This document shows positions 9,875-20,755 of a stretch of 64,000 bases of DNA, piece by piece. Numbering within the stretch: position 1 is the first letter of the stretch; each line of letters starts with the position of its first letter. Below the pieces are notes generated by a model. It was not told the origin of the DNA. It worked only from the letters and a program-made list of their open reading frames with translations, and did not search any database. The stretch lies in the NCBI GenBank assembly GCA_020746105.1, contig CM036617.1, positions 141,759,845 to 141,823,844 of the forward strand, in the 5' to 3' direction. The stretch comes from Trogon surrucura (taxonomy: Eukaryota > Chordata > Aves > Trogoniformes > Trogonidae). The translations under genes were made by a program, and so were the position numbers.

Positions 9875-9880
9875 GTAAAG
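9875..9880 (+). other. ETV6: 5' splice site of ETV6 intron 1 (GTAAAG)
   Basis: AAG|GTAAAG. The exon side is good, but intron position +5 is A instead of the usual G, so it is a weaker-than-average donor. It is supported by exact agreement with the known exon 1 boundary and by the correct reading phase (phase 0) into exon 2. Confidence 0.93.
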
Positions 9881-12564
9881 CCCGGTCCCTCGGTCCGTCC
9901 GGCCCCTGTCAGCGCGGGACGCGCCCGCCGGCGCCTGGGGGCGGTGGGCGCCGTGTTTTGCCCGTTGTGGTTTCTTTTTTTTGTTTTGTTTTGGGGTGGT
10001 TTTTTTTTGGTGAAATTAATTGTTTCTTCCTCTTTTTCCCCGCGTGAAGGGCGGTCGCGGCGGGGGGTGGTGGTGTCGGGTCCCCTCCTTGGCTCTTGCG
10101 GGGCGCGCAGCCCCTGGCCGTGGAGACCCCACTGGCGGCGTGGGGGGGGTGTCGCTGCCGTCGGTTGTCAGCGCCCTTCGCCTGTCCGGGGAGGGGGGGG
10201 GCCATGGTCGGCAAAGCCGCCGCGGCCGGGATTTCGCGGCGTGGCTCTTCACGGCAGGAGCCGGCGGCGCGCCGGCCGCTTTGAACGGAGCCCCGGAGCC
10301 CGGCCTGGCTTCCCGCGGGGCTGGCTGCCCGCCGTCCCCGCCAGCAACTTCGCACAAAGTTTCCTGCCGTCGGCGAGATGCAGCCGCTGCTGCTTTCACC
10401 AGTAGTGAGTTGTGGGGCTTTCTTTTTTTTTTTCTTTTGTTTTTAAATTTTTTTTGTGTGATACACATTTTATTATTATTTATTAGTGGTCGTGGCGTTT
10501 ACTGGCATCGCTTGTCTGTCAGCAGGTAGGGAAGCCGGGGCTGCGCAGCCTGGCCCCCCTCTGCCGGGGCCCGTGGCTTGGCCCGTCGGAGAAGGGGTTG
10601 CCCCGTGAAGTTTCTCGTTTTAAGTGGAGGCGGTGTGAAGCTGAGATAATGGAAACAAAATTCGAATTTCCTTTTTTGTCCAGAGCTTTCGTATCTAGCA
10701 GCACGCTAGAAATAGTACTTTCCTTTCTCCTTGCCTCACTCCTCGGTTTTGTTTCAGTCATGCATTTCCTTCAGGAGCTGCTTTGCCTTGTTGCCAGCCA
10801 GGAATCTCCCTTCTCTCAACTAAGTCTGTCCGAGTAAGAGTGCTTTAGCGGTTGTCTCTTCCCTGCCTGGAGGGAAAAGGTGACATCCAGACTCTCCCTA
10901 AGGGGAAGAGCCTGGAATAAACACTTACTTATTCAGCTTAAAAGCATGACGCTTTTTTGTTTGCTTGTCCCGTGCGTGTGTGAGTGTGTACGTTTACGGT
11001 GAGTCTTGCATTCTATACGGTGTGACCACAATTTGAAAACTTCTGGGTGTATTTTCTCTCTCTGAGTTAAATGTGTTCAGGCCTCTGTCCCGTGAAGTCT
11101 CGTGGCTTTGAGAGTCTAGTTTGACTTTTCATAACACAGGCGGACAAATTGGATAATGGGGTATTGTATGCGTGTTACTGTATGGCAAAATGCTAATGCA
11201 GGCAAAACCTGTACAATTAACTACGAAGATCCCTACATATATAAAATTAAATATAACTACTTTTTTTTTCTAGTAAACCCTGTGGAAGTGTAGGATGTAT
11301 TCTCTGGACAGAAGAACATGAATGTCATGAAAAAGTAGGGTCATACGAGTTGTGTTTCCTTGTTTTTGACATGTGCTGTTTTGAAAATACGAGGCTTACT
11401 TCTGCTTTTACTGAAGTCGGCAACAACACTACTGATGATTTTGGAAACAGTAAAGCTGGTCCTTCTCTAACCTCACTAAAGTGTGTTGTAGAATCATACT
11501 GTAAGGGATCAGGAAGAGAGATACAAGCAAACTTTTGTTTGAATCTTGAAATGATTAAATGCCAAATTTTCAGTATATTGAGACAGATACTAGGAAACTG
11601 GTGGGTTTTTTTATAGTAACTAATTCTAAACATCATGGTCTGAATTTATTTTTTAATGTGTAGTTTGTTTACGTGTTGACCCATGCAATTATCTTTGTCA
11701 GAGGACAGAAATTACTGTTACTGGCTTCTCTGTTGGTGATTATTTTAATAGTATAAAATATAGAAAGTATTTATTTTCAGACAGAAATGCACATTTCAAG
11801 TGGTAGCATTTCTTTACCAGTCAAACCATTCTGGGTAACTTTCCCTTCAGTTTTTCTAACTACCACTGTTTTTTAAATGCTTATTTCAACCAGGGCAGAG
11901 TTAAAGGTGGTTTTGATCAGCAGCTGAATTTAAGTGTTTAAATGGTACTGTGATTATTACAAGTATGTTTGATTATTTCTTCAGTGTGCCAGTCCAGCTC
12001 AGGGCACAGAGCACGAGGTCAAGGTGGAGGAGGAAGCTCCACACTGTACTCCAACTTCTCTGCTAAGCTGCTGTGTTCTGAAAAGTAGCCAAGCATTGTG
12101 CTGCAGGAGTGTTGCAGAGCTTCATTAGGAGCCTGTGATATGGAAGCAGTGGTGCTGATGGATGTATTTTGTATTTTTTTTTTTTTTCCCCTTCCTCTTC
12201 CAACACTGGGCAAGGGCACATGCAGTAAATGCCTCAGCAACTGGAGTGATGAACCATGGAAAGATTCAGTGGAGAGCATGAAGGCTAGTGCTTTGTTTAT
12301 GTCTGAGCTTCTCAGTGCACAGTCTCCCTATCTTGCCTTATTAGAGAAGCGCTCTAGTAAGATTTAGGAGAACTTTGAGGAGGTGAAGTTTTGTTATATA
12401 TTTAACTACTGATAATCAATATAAACTTGCAGTAATATCTCAGTTCATGTCAAGTACTTATCAGTATGTATGTGTGACTGTATGTTGGTATGTGTTTGCT
12501 TTGTGGCAAATACATGTGCTTACTCACACTAACTCTTTTTCCAAGAGAGTAGAAATATAACGTC

Positions 12565-12655
12565 TAATATCCTGATCTTGCCAACGCTTGGGTGTGTGCT
12601 TGCCTGGCTGATGGCAAGCAGACCCATTGCAGCAAGGAAGTGTGTGCATAAAGAG
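12565..12655. repeat. Decayed palindromic amniote interspersed repeat
   Basis: Contains CTGATCTTGCCAACGCTTG followed by GTGTGTGCTT, then CCCATTGCAGC and AGTGTGTGCATAAAG. The order matches an old palindromic repeat known to me from reptile and bird DNA ('gatcctgccaa...cccattgacttcaatggg...'). I cannot name the family with certainty. The copy is heavily mutated. Confidence 0.4.
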
Positions 12656-13029
12656 CTTGAAGCTGTGAAGAGAAGTCATCGCTGGGGTTCAGAATGCAAG
12701 ATCTCGGAGTTCAGATGTGAGCATGAAAGTTTACCCGTAGTGTTCATTACAACTTAGGGCATTGGTGTATTCTGCGTGAACTGATAGTCTTCAAGCCTGT
12801 GGCAGGCTCCAGCCCAAAATGGCCTGAGGGCTTTGTCTTTGAGGTGAGTTGGGAAGGGACATCTGGTGTGGTTTTCGTATTTGGCCACTTTTTTCATCCC
12901 AGCTGCTGGGATGTCTACATTTGTAGTAAACCTCTTCCTCTGATCCTGAGTCATAGTAGTTAGCTGATATGCTATCATAAATTGTGCCATGACATTGGCA
13001 CTCCCTCCTTACAGCATTGGCAAGTGATC

Positions 13030-13160
13030 CTTACAGCCCCACCTCTCCTCCCCCAGGTGGGAGAACTGAGGTACAGGGAGAGTCTAAACATCTTGGCAAA
13101 GGCTTACATGAGAGCAAAAGCACAAAGGGAGACAGGACTAGAAGTATGGACACAGGTCAC
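13030..13160 (-). repeat. MIR-like ancient SINE relic
   Basis: GAGAACTGAGGTACAGGGAG followed by CTTGGCAAAGGCTTACATGAG resembles the reverse-complement MIR core ('gaaactgaggcacagagaggttaagtgacttgcccaaggtcacac'). Only the pattern supports it; identity is low, as expected for an amniote-age SINE. Confidence 0.5.
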
Positions 13161-14419
13161 GATTTTTGTGATTAATTAAGGTCCATGTGGTCATGAGTTC
13201 TGTTGAAGACCTTACCTGGAGCTTTCTGATTGTGAGGAACCCTTTATTTACTTTTTTCTGAAAAGATAATAGCCTGAAAATATCACAGTGGTATCGTATG
13301 GAGGCTTAAAATTCAGCAGGTAAATAGAAGTGTCCCAAAAGGTGCAGTTTAATTAATTTTTTTAAATTTAGTTTTATAAGTGTGGCATATTCAGTTGCTT
13401 AGTCTGATTTACCATGCGACTGTACAATTGTGTTGGCACAAGCGTGAAATTGCAGGGGAAATAAAACTGGGTATATGGGGAGGGGGGGATCAGCTGTTTC
13501 AGATCTCCCAGACCAGAGCCTTTCTGAGCCTAGGTTCCCTTGCACACACCTAGCTGATGCCTGAGTGGAGAGTGTGTTCTGTGGGCAGCACTGAAGGCAC
13601 GGAGCCTTCCTGCGAGTCAGGTTTCACAGCTGACTGTAGTGGAGATCTTACGCTGCTGTACACTGGTGGATGCAAGCACTCTCTCTTACAGTGAGCTGTA
13701 CGTAGTGGCCCTTTTGATTGTATGGTCACCACAGGAGTCGGCACAGAACCCTGTAGCTTGAGGACTTGTCTCACTGGTGCTCATTTTGCATTCGAGGGTA
13801 TGCTTTGTAATCATTTAAGAAAAGGAAGAGGGGAAAAAATAAAAAAGACTGATCATGTAAGCCAAAGGGCAGAGTGTCAGGATAGTGTTTAGGCTTTCAA
13901 TATTAACTGGCTTTACTCAGTTTTTAAGTAGTGCTTTATGTCTCTTAATACTTACATTGATGCTCTTTTTGCAAAGAGCTCTTTGCCACTGAAAGTTTCC
14001 CATGCTGAGGGACCATTTGGCATCATGCAGCCAGAATCCTGTTACCCTTAACCAAGGCTGAGTATCTGTTAATGCAGAGTATGTTCCCTAATGTTTCTTG
14101 GTCAACTTGTGTACTAGGAGGTTCCTTCTTCTGTTAGTGTCAATGACAAAACTCAATCATTAAGTTCAGTGGGTGTAGGACTGAACGGGAGAAGACCAGT
14201 GTTTAGAAGTACATACTATTTAACACCTGATTAATCACTTAAGTCCTTGACACCAGCTAAATTTAATCCCTCTGAAGCAAAATTTTACTAACACTGCCCT
14301 AGTTAAACACTGGTCATTACTATTCACTGTGTCATTACAAGTTAAGTCAGTTTCCTGGGAGGCAACCCATTAAAACAGCAGCCCCAATCTGAAATGCCTC
14401 CATTAAAGAGAGGATACTT

Positions 14420-14570
14420 TCATGATAATTTACATGTGTATTGCACCTTGCATCTCAAAGTGCCTTTTGGAGGAAGGTGGCTAAGCAGCACTCTGCTGAC
14501 AGAAATGATGAAAAGCAGGAGACAGTGTCTTGTACAGTTACACAGAAGCGAGGTTTCTGCCTTTTAGAAA
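14420..14570 (-). repeat. MIR-like ancient SINE relic
   Basis: TTGCACCTTGCATCTCAAAG, then 'aaatgatgaaaagcaggagacag...cagttacacagaag', follows the order of reverse-complement MIR-type elements: 3' end first, then the conserved core. Highly decayed; boundaries approximate. Confidence 0.45.
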
Positions 14571-16493
14571 AATTATCTGGGTCCCTGAGTGCATGGCTTC
14601 TGAACTCTTCTGACAAAAGCATTCCTAATAACCTGCAAGGAGAGGGGGGCTAAGGCAACTTGTGTTTTTGGTCAGTGATATGTTCCTGACCTACAACTGA
14701 AAAATTGGCTAACTTGGTTTTTTTTTTTTTTTTTTGTATGTGTTAGTTTTGCAGTATTTATGGTTCAGTGCCTTCAGATGGGCATCCTCAGAGAGACAGC
14801 AATTCAAAAGCCAGTGCTTCTGAAGATGCTCGCTTTGGCCTTTGCTTCTCCTATCTGTGGAAGAGGCATAAAATAATAATGAACTTACCTCTGCAGGACT
14901 GTAGGGAGGCTTAGTATTTGTGATGCAGCACAGAAACAAATTGTGTTTATTACAGAAATCAGTGAGAGAGTGATCTCATTTGTTCCTGGCCTTTTATTGT
15001 GTGTGTGGTGGTTGGTTGGCTGTTGGCTTTTTTTGGTAAGGGCCACCTACCTCTGCTGAGGAGTCAGAGCGCGGAAGATACTACGGCTTCACTGTGTCCC
15101 AATGGCTGGATCACGTGCGGTCGGTGTAGCGTTTCTGTGCCTGCAGTCTGCGTTGAACTTGGCTTTGGGAGAGCTGGGCGTGTGGTGCAGGTGTAGCTTC
15201 TTTGCCACAATCCTGTTTCTGGCCCAGGGCAGGAGTGCCTGGGAGTGACAGCAGCCAGATACAGCTGCCAGAGCAATCCTCCCTGCGTTCCCCTGACTGC
15301 CACCCTTCCCAGGGCTCCCTGAAGCTGAATGCAGAGGAGACTGCAGACTCGTTTGTCCCAAGTGTTACTTATTCCAGGGGATAGGAGAGCATCTCTCTGT
15401 TAGGTCAGATACACTTTCGTTGTCTGAGAAGGAAGGATCTTCTGGCAAAGGCGGTGGCTGGCAGTCAGCTGCTATCATCATCACAACAGTTGATTTTTAG
15501 GTCGCAATGTGTCCCTGTGCCTCCTGAGGCAAGGATACCACCCAGGACAACCCACAGGTGGGAAGTGCCTCTAGGCAATCCTGAGGAAGCTAAACTGAGC
15601 CCTGATACGTGCTCATGTTTTGTCTGAGCAAAGAGACCAGACAGGCCACCAGAACTCATGTTCTTTAGCAGCAGAGTTGTGGCCATTGATTCCTGCTATC
15701 ATGGGTTATTTTTTTTGGCTTACAACCCAAAACAAATTTAGACCGTATTGGTTCTGGTATTGCTGAGTTGGAGGACAGAGGACGGAGGACAGCTACTCTC
15801 TTTATCTGCTTCTTTAGTAACATAAGCTAGATTATACGGATTTTGGTTTGGATTTTTTCCCCCAAAAAACTCCAGCCACTGCTGGTCAGAAAATAAATGC
15901 AGAAAACGCCACCTGAAGTTTACCATGTTTATGGAATGTCTGGAGTAGCAGTGAATAAAGGATTTTGAAAGGAGTTAGCTTTTTGCTGATGGATAGTATT
16001 GCTTCTCTTCTGTAATGCTACTGAGCTCCAAAGCGAACTGGGTATAACAATTAAGGAAACCTGTAACTGATTCTTCATCTAAATGATTTTTCCAAAGGTT
16101 ATTCCTTGTTAAGCCACATGCAGTTTCTTTGCTTCAGTGTTTTTCCAGTACAGTTTGCAAATACTGTCCTGGTTAAGACCTTCTAAAGGGAAAATAGGTA
16201 TGAAAGAGAAAGATTGTCACTGCAGTATTTAAGTTGGTGTTCTGTGGAATGTTTGCACATGGAAGTAAATACACATTTAAAATTATTTACGATGCTAATG
16301 CCAAGAGTAGCATTGGGTGTGATTGCAAGATTTAAGTGTTAGTACAACTCCACAAAACTACTTTGAATGTAACAATCCAGTTTTATATGTTAAACTATTA
16401 ACAGCTGGCTAATATTAAATCCAGAGTTTGCATGTTTCATTTAAAAATAAAATAAGATGTGGCAATAATAGGAACAGTGAGTGATTTCTTAGT

Positions 16494-16553
16494 GGGTTTT
16501 TCTGTGTGTTTTTTCTTGTTATAGTTGTTTTTTGTTTTGGTTTTGTGTTTTTC
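16494..16553 (+). repeat. T/G-rich low-complexity tract
   Basis: About 60 bases composed almost wholly of T and G in TTTTG-like units. Similar tracts recur at 48446-48504 and 56066-56110 on this strand and as A/C-rich versions at 31155-31203 and 32059-32110. Confidence 0.7.
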
Positions 16554-18544
16554 CTAGCTAGCTCAGGTGGGTCTGATCAAGCCTGGAAGTAGTTTTGAAA
16601 AGTCTTGAGAATTTAATCTGGAGGAAAACAGCTGGCATTCTGTAAGGACTATCCTTAAAACTGATGGAATGCAGCAGAAAGTGAGTTTCTTTATATAGTA
16701 TGAGTTTCAACAGAGTATGGCTGAAGTGGTTTTTCCATTATGTTTTCACTGGGATCCTCCAAAACATCTATTAACAGAAACTAGGAATGTTTTCTAAACA
16801 GTATGGGATTCTGTCGAAATCTAAGAGCTTGGAGTTCTACCAGATTAATGAAAAGTTTAATAAAAGTGCCAGAGATAGTAGTACTAGAATTCAGAGACAG
16901 ATTTATCTGGTTAGTAGGACCACAACAAAGCATTCAGTATTGGCAAACCCCATTTTCCTTTTCTTTCCTTTCCTTTTTTTTTTTTCCCTGAAAACATCTT
17001 CACATAAAAGTGGTTTCTGTCATTGATGGAGCCTTGTGAAGCTCTGCTGTTGTGCTTGGAGGTCAAATGGAACAAACTTTGCATTCCAGCAATATTGGGG
17101 AGCTCCTTCCCACTTTGTAGGAACAGCTCTGAGATCTGTGTTGGGATTCCCCCTATGACAGAAGTAACCCTTTTTTCTTCTGGTGAATTAGAACCAGAGG
17201 TGTTTTTTTCACCATGTTCCCTCTTGAATGGTGAGTTCTTGTTTTCCTGCTTGTCCTGTACTTTAAAACATGGATAAAGCCAAGCCTTCTCAGACCTGTC
17301 CAGGAGTTGAATTTAGGGGTGGTAGGGTACAAGGAACCACAGTCTCTGGGGTGAGGGTGTTGGCCCCAGTCATCACTGCAGGCTACCAAAAAAAAATGTT
17401 CCATGGCAGATGGGTCCTCACTGTCATATCTGCGAGAAGCTGCTTGAGCATTTCCAGAGAGCACCACTGGCTGTGACTTGAAGCCTGCACAGTGATGAGG
17501 GGTAGTGCAGATGGACCATTCAGAGCTGTGCCATTGCCTTTCTACTGTGGAGGCTCTGGTCCCAGCAGCGCCACCCCAGCTCCAGAGGACCGGCTCCCTC
17601 CAGTTTAGACCTGTGCTGGGTTGAACAGCCTGGTGTAGGCACATGTAGGTGCTAGATGCCCGATGGGGGCTGTGTTGTGAATGTGGAGTGATGAACCCAC
17701 CATCTCCCTGAGGTGAGGAAATGAAGGGCTGAACTGTTTCACAGATGGATGAGGATGCACTAATTCCTGCTAAGTCCCAGGCTGCCAGGAAGGGCACCAG
17801 GTTGCAGGAACAGGAATGCTGATGGGTGTAAAAGATATTTCTCAGTTGGCAGTTTGAGTGGTTGTGTCACCGTCAAATGGGTTGAGCAAATGGGTTCTCT
17901 GGAAGAGGACTTGGGGAAGATTGTGGGAGCGGCTTCCAGAGGAAGAAAGTTATGGGCTGTAAAATATTTCATGGCATGTGGCCTGAGATGTGTATCGCAT
18001 GTTGCACAGTAAACACTGGGCTCGAAGACACTGGAGATAGTGTCTTAGGAAGCTACCTCACACCAGCTGAGTCATCAGAGCTATCCGTGACTGACCATGC
18101 ACTGGCTTTTATTACTTCTCAACTGGGACAAATTGCAACTTTTAAACCTCAAAGTAAGAAGAGTTAATTAATAGCATATGCACGACCAATTAGCACAGCC
18201 AAATGAACCATATTGATGGGCAGTGGCTGAGTTTCACAGGCTTGGAGAAGTGGGCAGAAAGTACAGGTTTGTTTTTTTTCCTCTCAGTAGTTTTGAGTGA
18301 GGATCTCTCATGGCACTTCTACTTAACAGAAGTGGTGACGTCTCCTCGAGCTGTTTGGTTCTGTGTTGATAGAGAAAACTGAACTTAGTTTTCAATTTGG
18401 GGTCAGATAAGCAAACAAAATTGTAGTGGGAAAGGAGCAAAGACTAAAATAGAAATTATCCATATATTGCAGTTTGAATCTTGCTGTGTATCAGTTCTGA
18501 TTACAGAAGAATGAGTAGTGAAGTTGCCTGAGAAACTTCGGTAG

Positions 18545-18815
18545 GAAGAGAAGTTACATTGGCTGGGACTCTTTCGTTTGGAGACTGCTGAGGGAGGTAT
18601 AATAGAAATCTATACAATCGTGCAGTAGTGTTGGGTGGGGAACAATTATTTCTGATAGTACAAAGCCAAAACAGGTAATGAAATTTCCAGCCATCAAGAT
18701 TAGAGTAAGTGCTTCTTTCATCTGTGTTAAATTATGGAACTCACTGCTGCAGGATGCTGTGGAGACTACAAGTACCAATGGATTTTAAAAAGAGGGTAGA
18801 GGAATATGGGAAGAG
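18545..18815 (+). mobile_element. Ancient CR1/L3-lineage LINE fragment
   Basis: CTGGGACTCTTTCGTTTGGAG and 'actgctgagggaggtataatagaaatctat' line up with the CR1 block 'ggggctctttagtttggagaagagg' seen in the two young copies at the left edge. Further on, TTATGGAACTCACTGCTGCAGG and 'tgctgtggagac' correspond to the CR1 'tggaacaggctgcccagagaggttgtggag' block, in the same order and spacing. It is a decayed C-terminal ORF2 fragment, much older than the left-edge copies. Confidence 0.75.
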
Positions 18816-20616
18816 AAGGTGCTAAGCCTAACAGCCTGAATAGGAGGAAACCCCATATAATTACCCAGGGGAAACATTGTTTTTTCTCTCTGTTAAGCCT
18901 TCCCTGAAACAGAGACTTCTTGTCTTTTGAGGACAAGATCGCAGGCAAGATAGACTTGCTCTGATGATGTATAGGCATTAGAGGCTTCAGTGTAAAATTT
19001 TGTACCCTGGAAGGCTTGTCTCAAGTGCTTATTAGTCTCCTCTGGATTATTTCCCAAGTCTCAACCCCAAAAATCTTGATTTAAAGAACACTAGTTAATT
19101 GTGTATGGAAAGTGAGCTAAGGAAGAATTTGTGACTCAGAGAGATTTGTGAAGTCTGGGTTGCTAGGACTAGCAAGAAATTGGCTTTGTTGCTTTGATTA
19201 CCCAGATTCAAATGAAAGAGGGGAAAACCTTCAGGGTATACATGGAAGAGGAATTAAAGATCAGCATTAGAAAAAGGAAGTTTTCTCATTATGGGGAAGA
19301 GACATTGTTTGCTTTTAGGAGCCAAATGTGCGTTGACCTATGCTTTTCCAAAGGTCTCCCAGTTCCCATTATCACCCATGTGAAATGTGTTCCTGAAGCA
19401 TTAACTCTTTTTCACACATGTGACAAATGGTGTCCCAACCTGAGCTTGCAGCCATGGGCATAAGAGCTGCTGCTGTCAGTGCCTGGCCAAATGTTGCAAG
19501 CAGTCACTGAACTCTTTGATTGTGACTTCTTTTTTTATTTTTTTAAAATGGCAAATAGAGGAATAGATTTACAAAATCAATTCTGTTACTGTTTTGCATG
19601 TGTAATTTTACTTATTTTTCCTGAAGAGAGAGTGATTAATTGTGTTGGGTAGCCATTAAAATGTATTGATGTGCAGCTAAATATGGCATTTAACCTAACT
19701 TTAGTTCTCTTTTCTGCTAATCTATACAATGTCCACAAGTATCTCTTTAAGTAATTAGATAGTCTCATACAGATTTAGTTAGGTTTTATTCTGGAAAATA
19801 ACAAATTACTTCATTTGCTGTATGATTGATTTTTTTTTTCTTTTTTTTTTTTTAAATATTACGTGCTGTCTATGATAGACTGCACTTGCTTTGCAATGAA
19901 ATGTAATTACTAGTTTAGTCTCCCCCATCAAAACCCTGAGCATTACAAGTAGTTCTTAAAAAAATAAATTGATAATTGTGCATGAAAAGTAAGTATCTGA
20001 TACATTTTGAGGTAATATTACTTAATATAAACAAACTTTTTTTATTAAACAAATGAAATATGGTTTTTTAATTGCGCTGGATGTTTCTTGTCATGCTGAT
20101 TTAGTATTAGTAGATTTTTCTCTCTCACCCCTCAATTTTGTTTGGTGACTGGAGGAAGAAAACAAGTTTCCTGTTTCTTCAGCTCCAAAACATTTTCCAG
20201 CTTTGGGTAAACTAGTCATTGTAGCGAACTAATTGACTAAACCAAAAGAGGAAAATATTCTCTGTATCTGTTGCCAAAAGCTGGCTTGGCTCTATGGCAG
20301 GCTTAGGCTCTAGGTGTATAGTAGTGGGTCCCCCTTGTTCAAATGGTAGGACTTTCTTTTGTGCTTTGGCATGGAGTTTGGTACTTGGAATTTACTTTAA
20401 AAAGTCTTTTCTGCTATTATAGTTATGACTGGATCTTAATACACAGTTTTTACTTTTTAAATGGAAAAAAAAAGAAAAACCAAACCAAAACCCTGACCTT
20501 AACATTGAAATTTTGAAAGAAATACCCTAGAAAAATTATAAGTGCTTAGACGTAATGCATTGGCAGATCTTGAATATAGTGCTAGTCAGAACATCTTCCT
20601 GTCCTCTGCATGTTGT

Positions 20617-20755
20617 TGTCACAACCAGTTCACTGTGAGGCAGAGAACTAGGTTTGCCTTGCTTCATAGAAGAGGAGTGGACTGAGTTCACGTAGTCTCT
20701 TGGTACCTATAGCTGCAGCAAAGTAACCCTGTGTTCCCTCAGTCCGGTCTCCTTG
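20617..20755 (-). repeat. MIR-like ancient SINE relic
   Basis: 'cacaaccagttcactgtgaggcagag', 'ttcatagaagaggagtggactgag' and 'cagtccggtctcc' occur in the order of the reverse-complement MIR-type sequence ('cacaacacccctgtgaggtag', 'ttttacagatggggaactgag', '...cccaggtctcc'). Decayed; call rests on pattern only. Confidence 0.5.

Larger units (their letters stand above)
8465..10390. promoter_or_regulatory. ETV6: CpG island containing the presumed ETV6 promoter and 5' UTR
   Basis: About 1.9 kb of very GC-rich, CpG-dense DNA in an otherwise AT-leaning window, surrounding the first coding exon. No canonical TATA box is evident. GC boxes (GGGGCGG types, for example around 9199-9205 and 9266-9276), an ACGTCA half-site (9225-9230) and an 18-bp inverted repeat (9230-9247) lie 0.6 kb before the start codon. 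The transcription start cannot be fixed from sequence; a 5' UTR of a few hundred bases would place it near 9500-9600. Long open frames across this island (for example 9127-9708) are a by-product of GC-rich, stop-poor sequence. Confidence 0.9.
9875..20616 (+). other. ETV6 intron 1, first part
   Basis: Begins inside the CpG island and turns AT-rich after about 10390, with T-rich runs at 9969-10015 and 10421-10460. Apart from the repeat relics listed separately I see no gene. The longest frame is a 214-codon antisense frame at 17153-17797 with no recognisable domain. Low-complexity T/G sequence occurs at 16494-16553, and poly(T) runs at about 12176-12189 and 14719-14735. Confidence 0.75.

Noticed and set aside
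9842-10405. 187-codon protein starting at the ETV6 ATG
   Set aside because: Only the first 11 codons are exon. The rest is intron 1 read through the GT donor at 9875, and composition changes accordingly.
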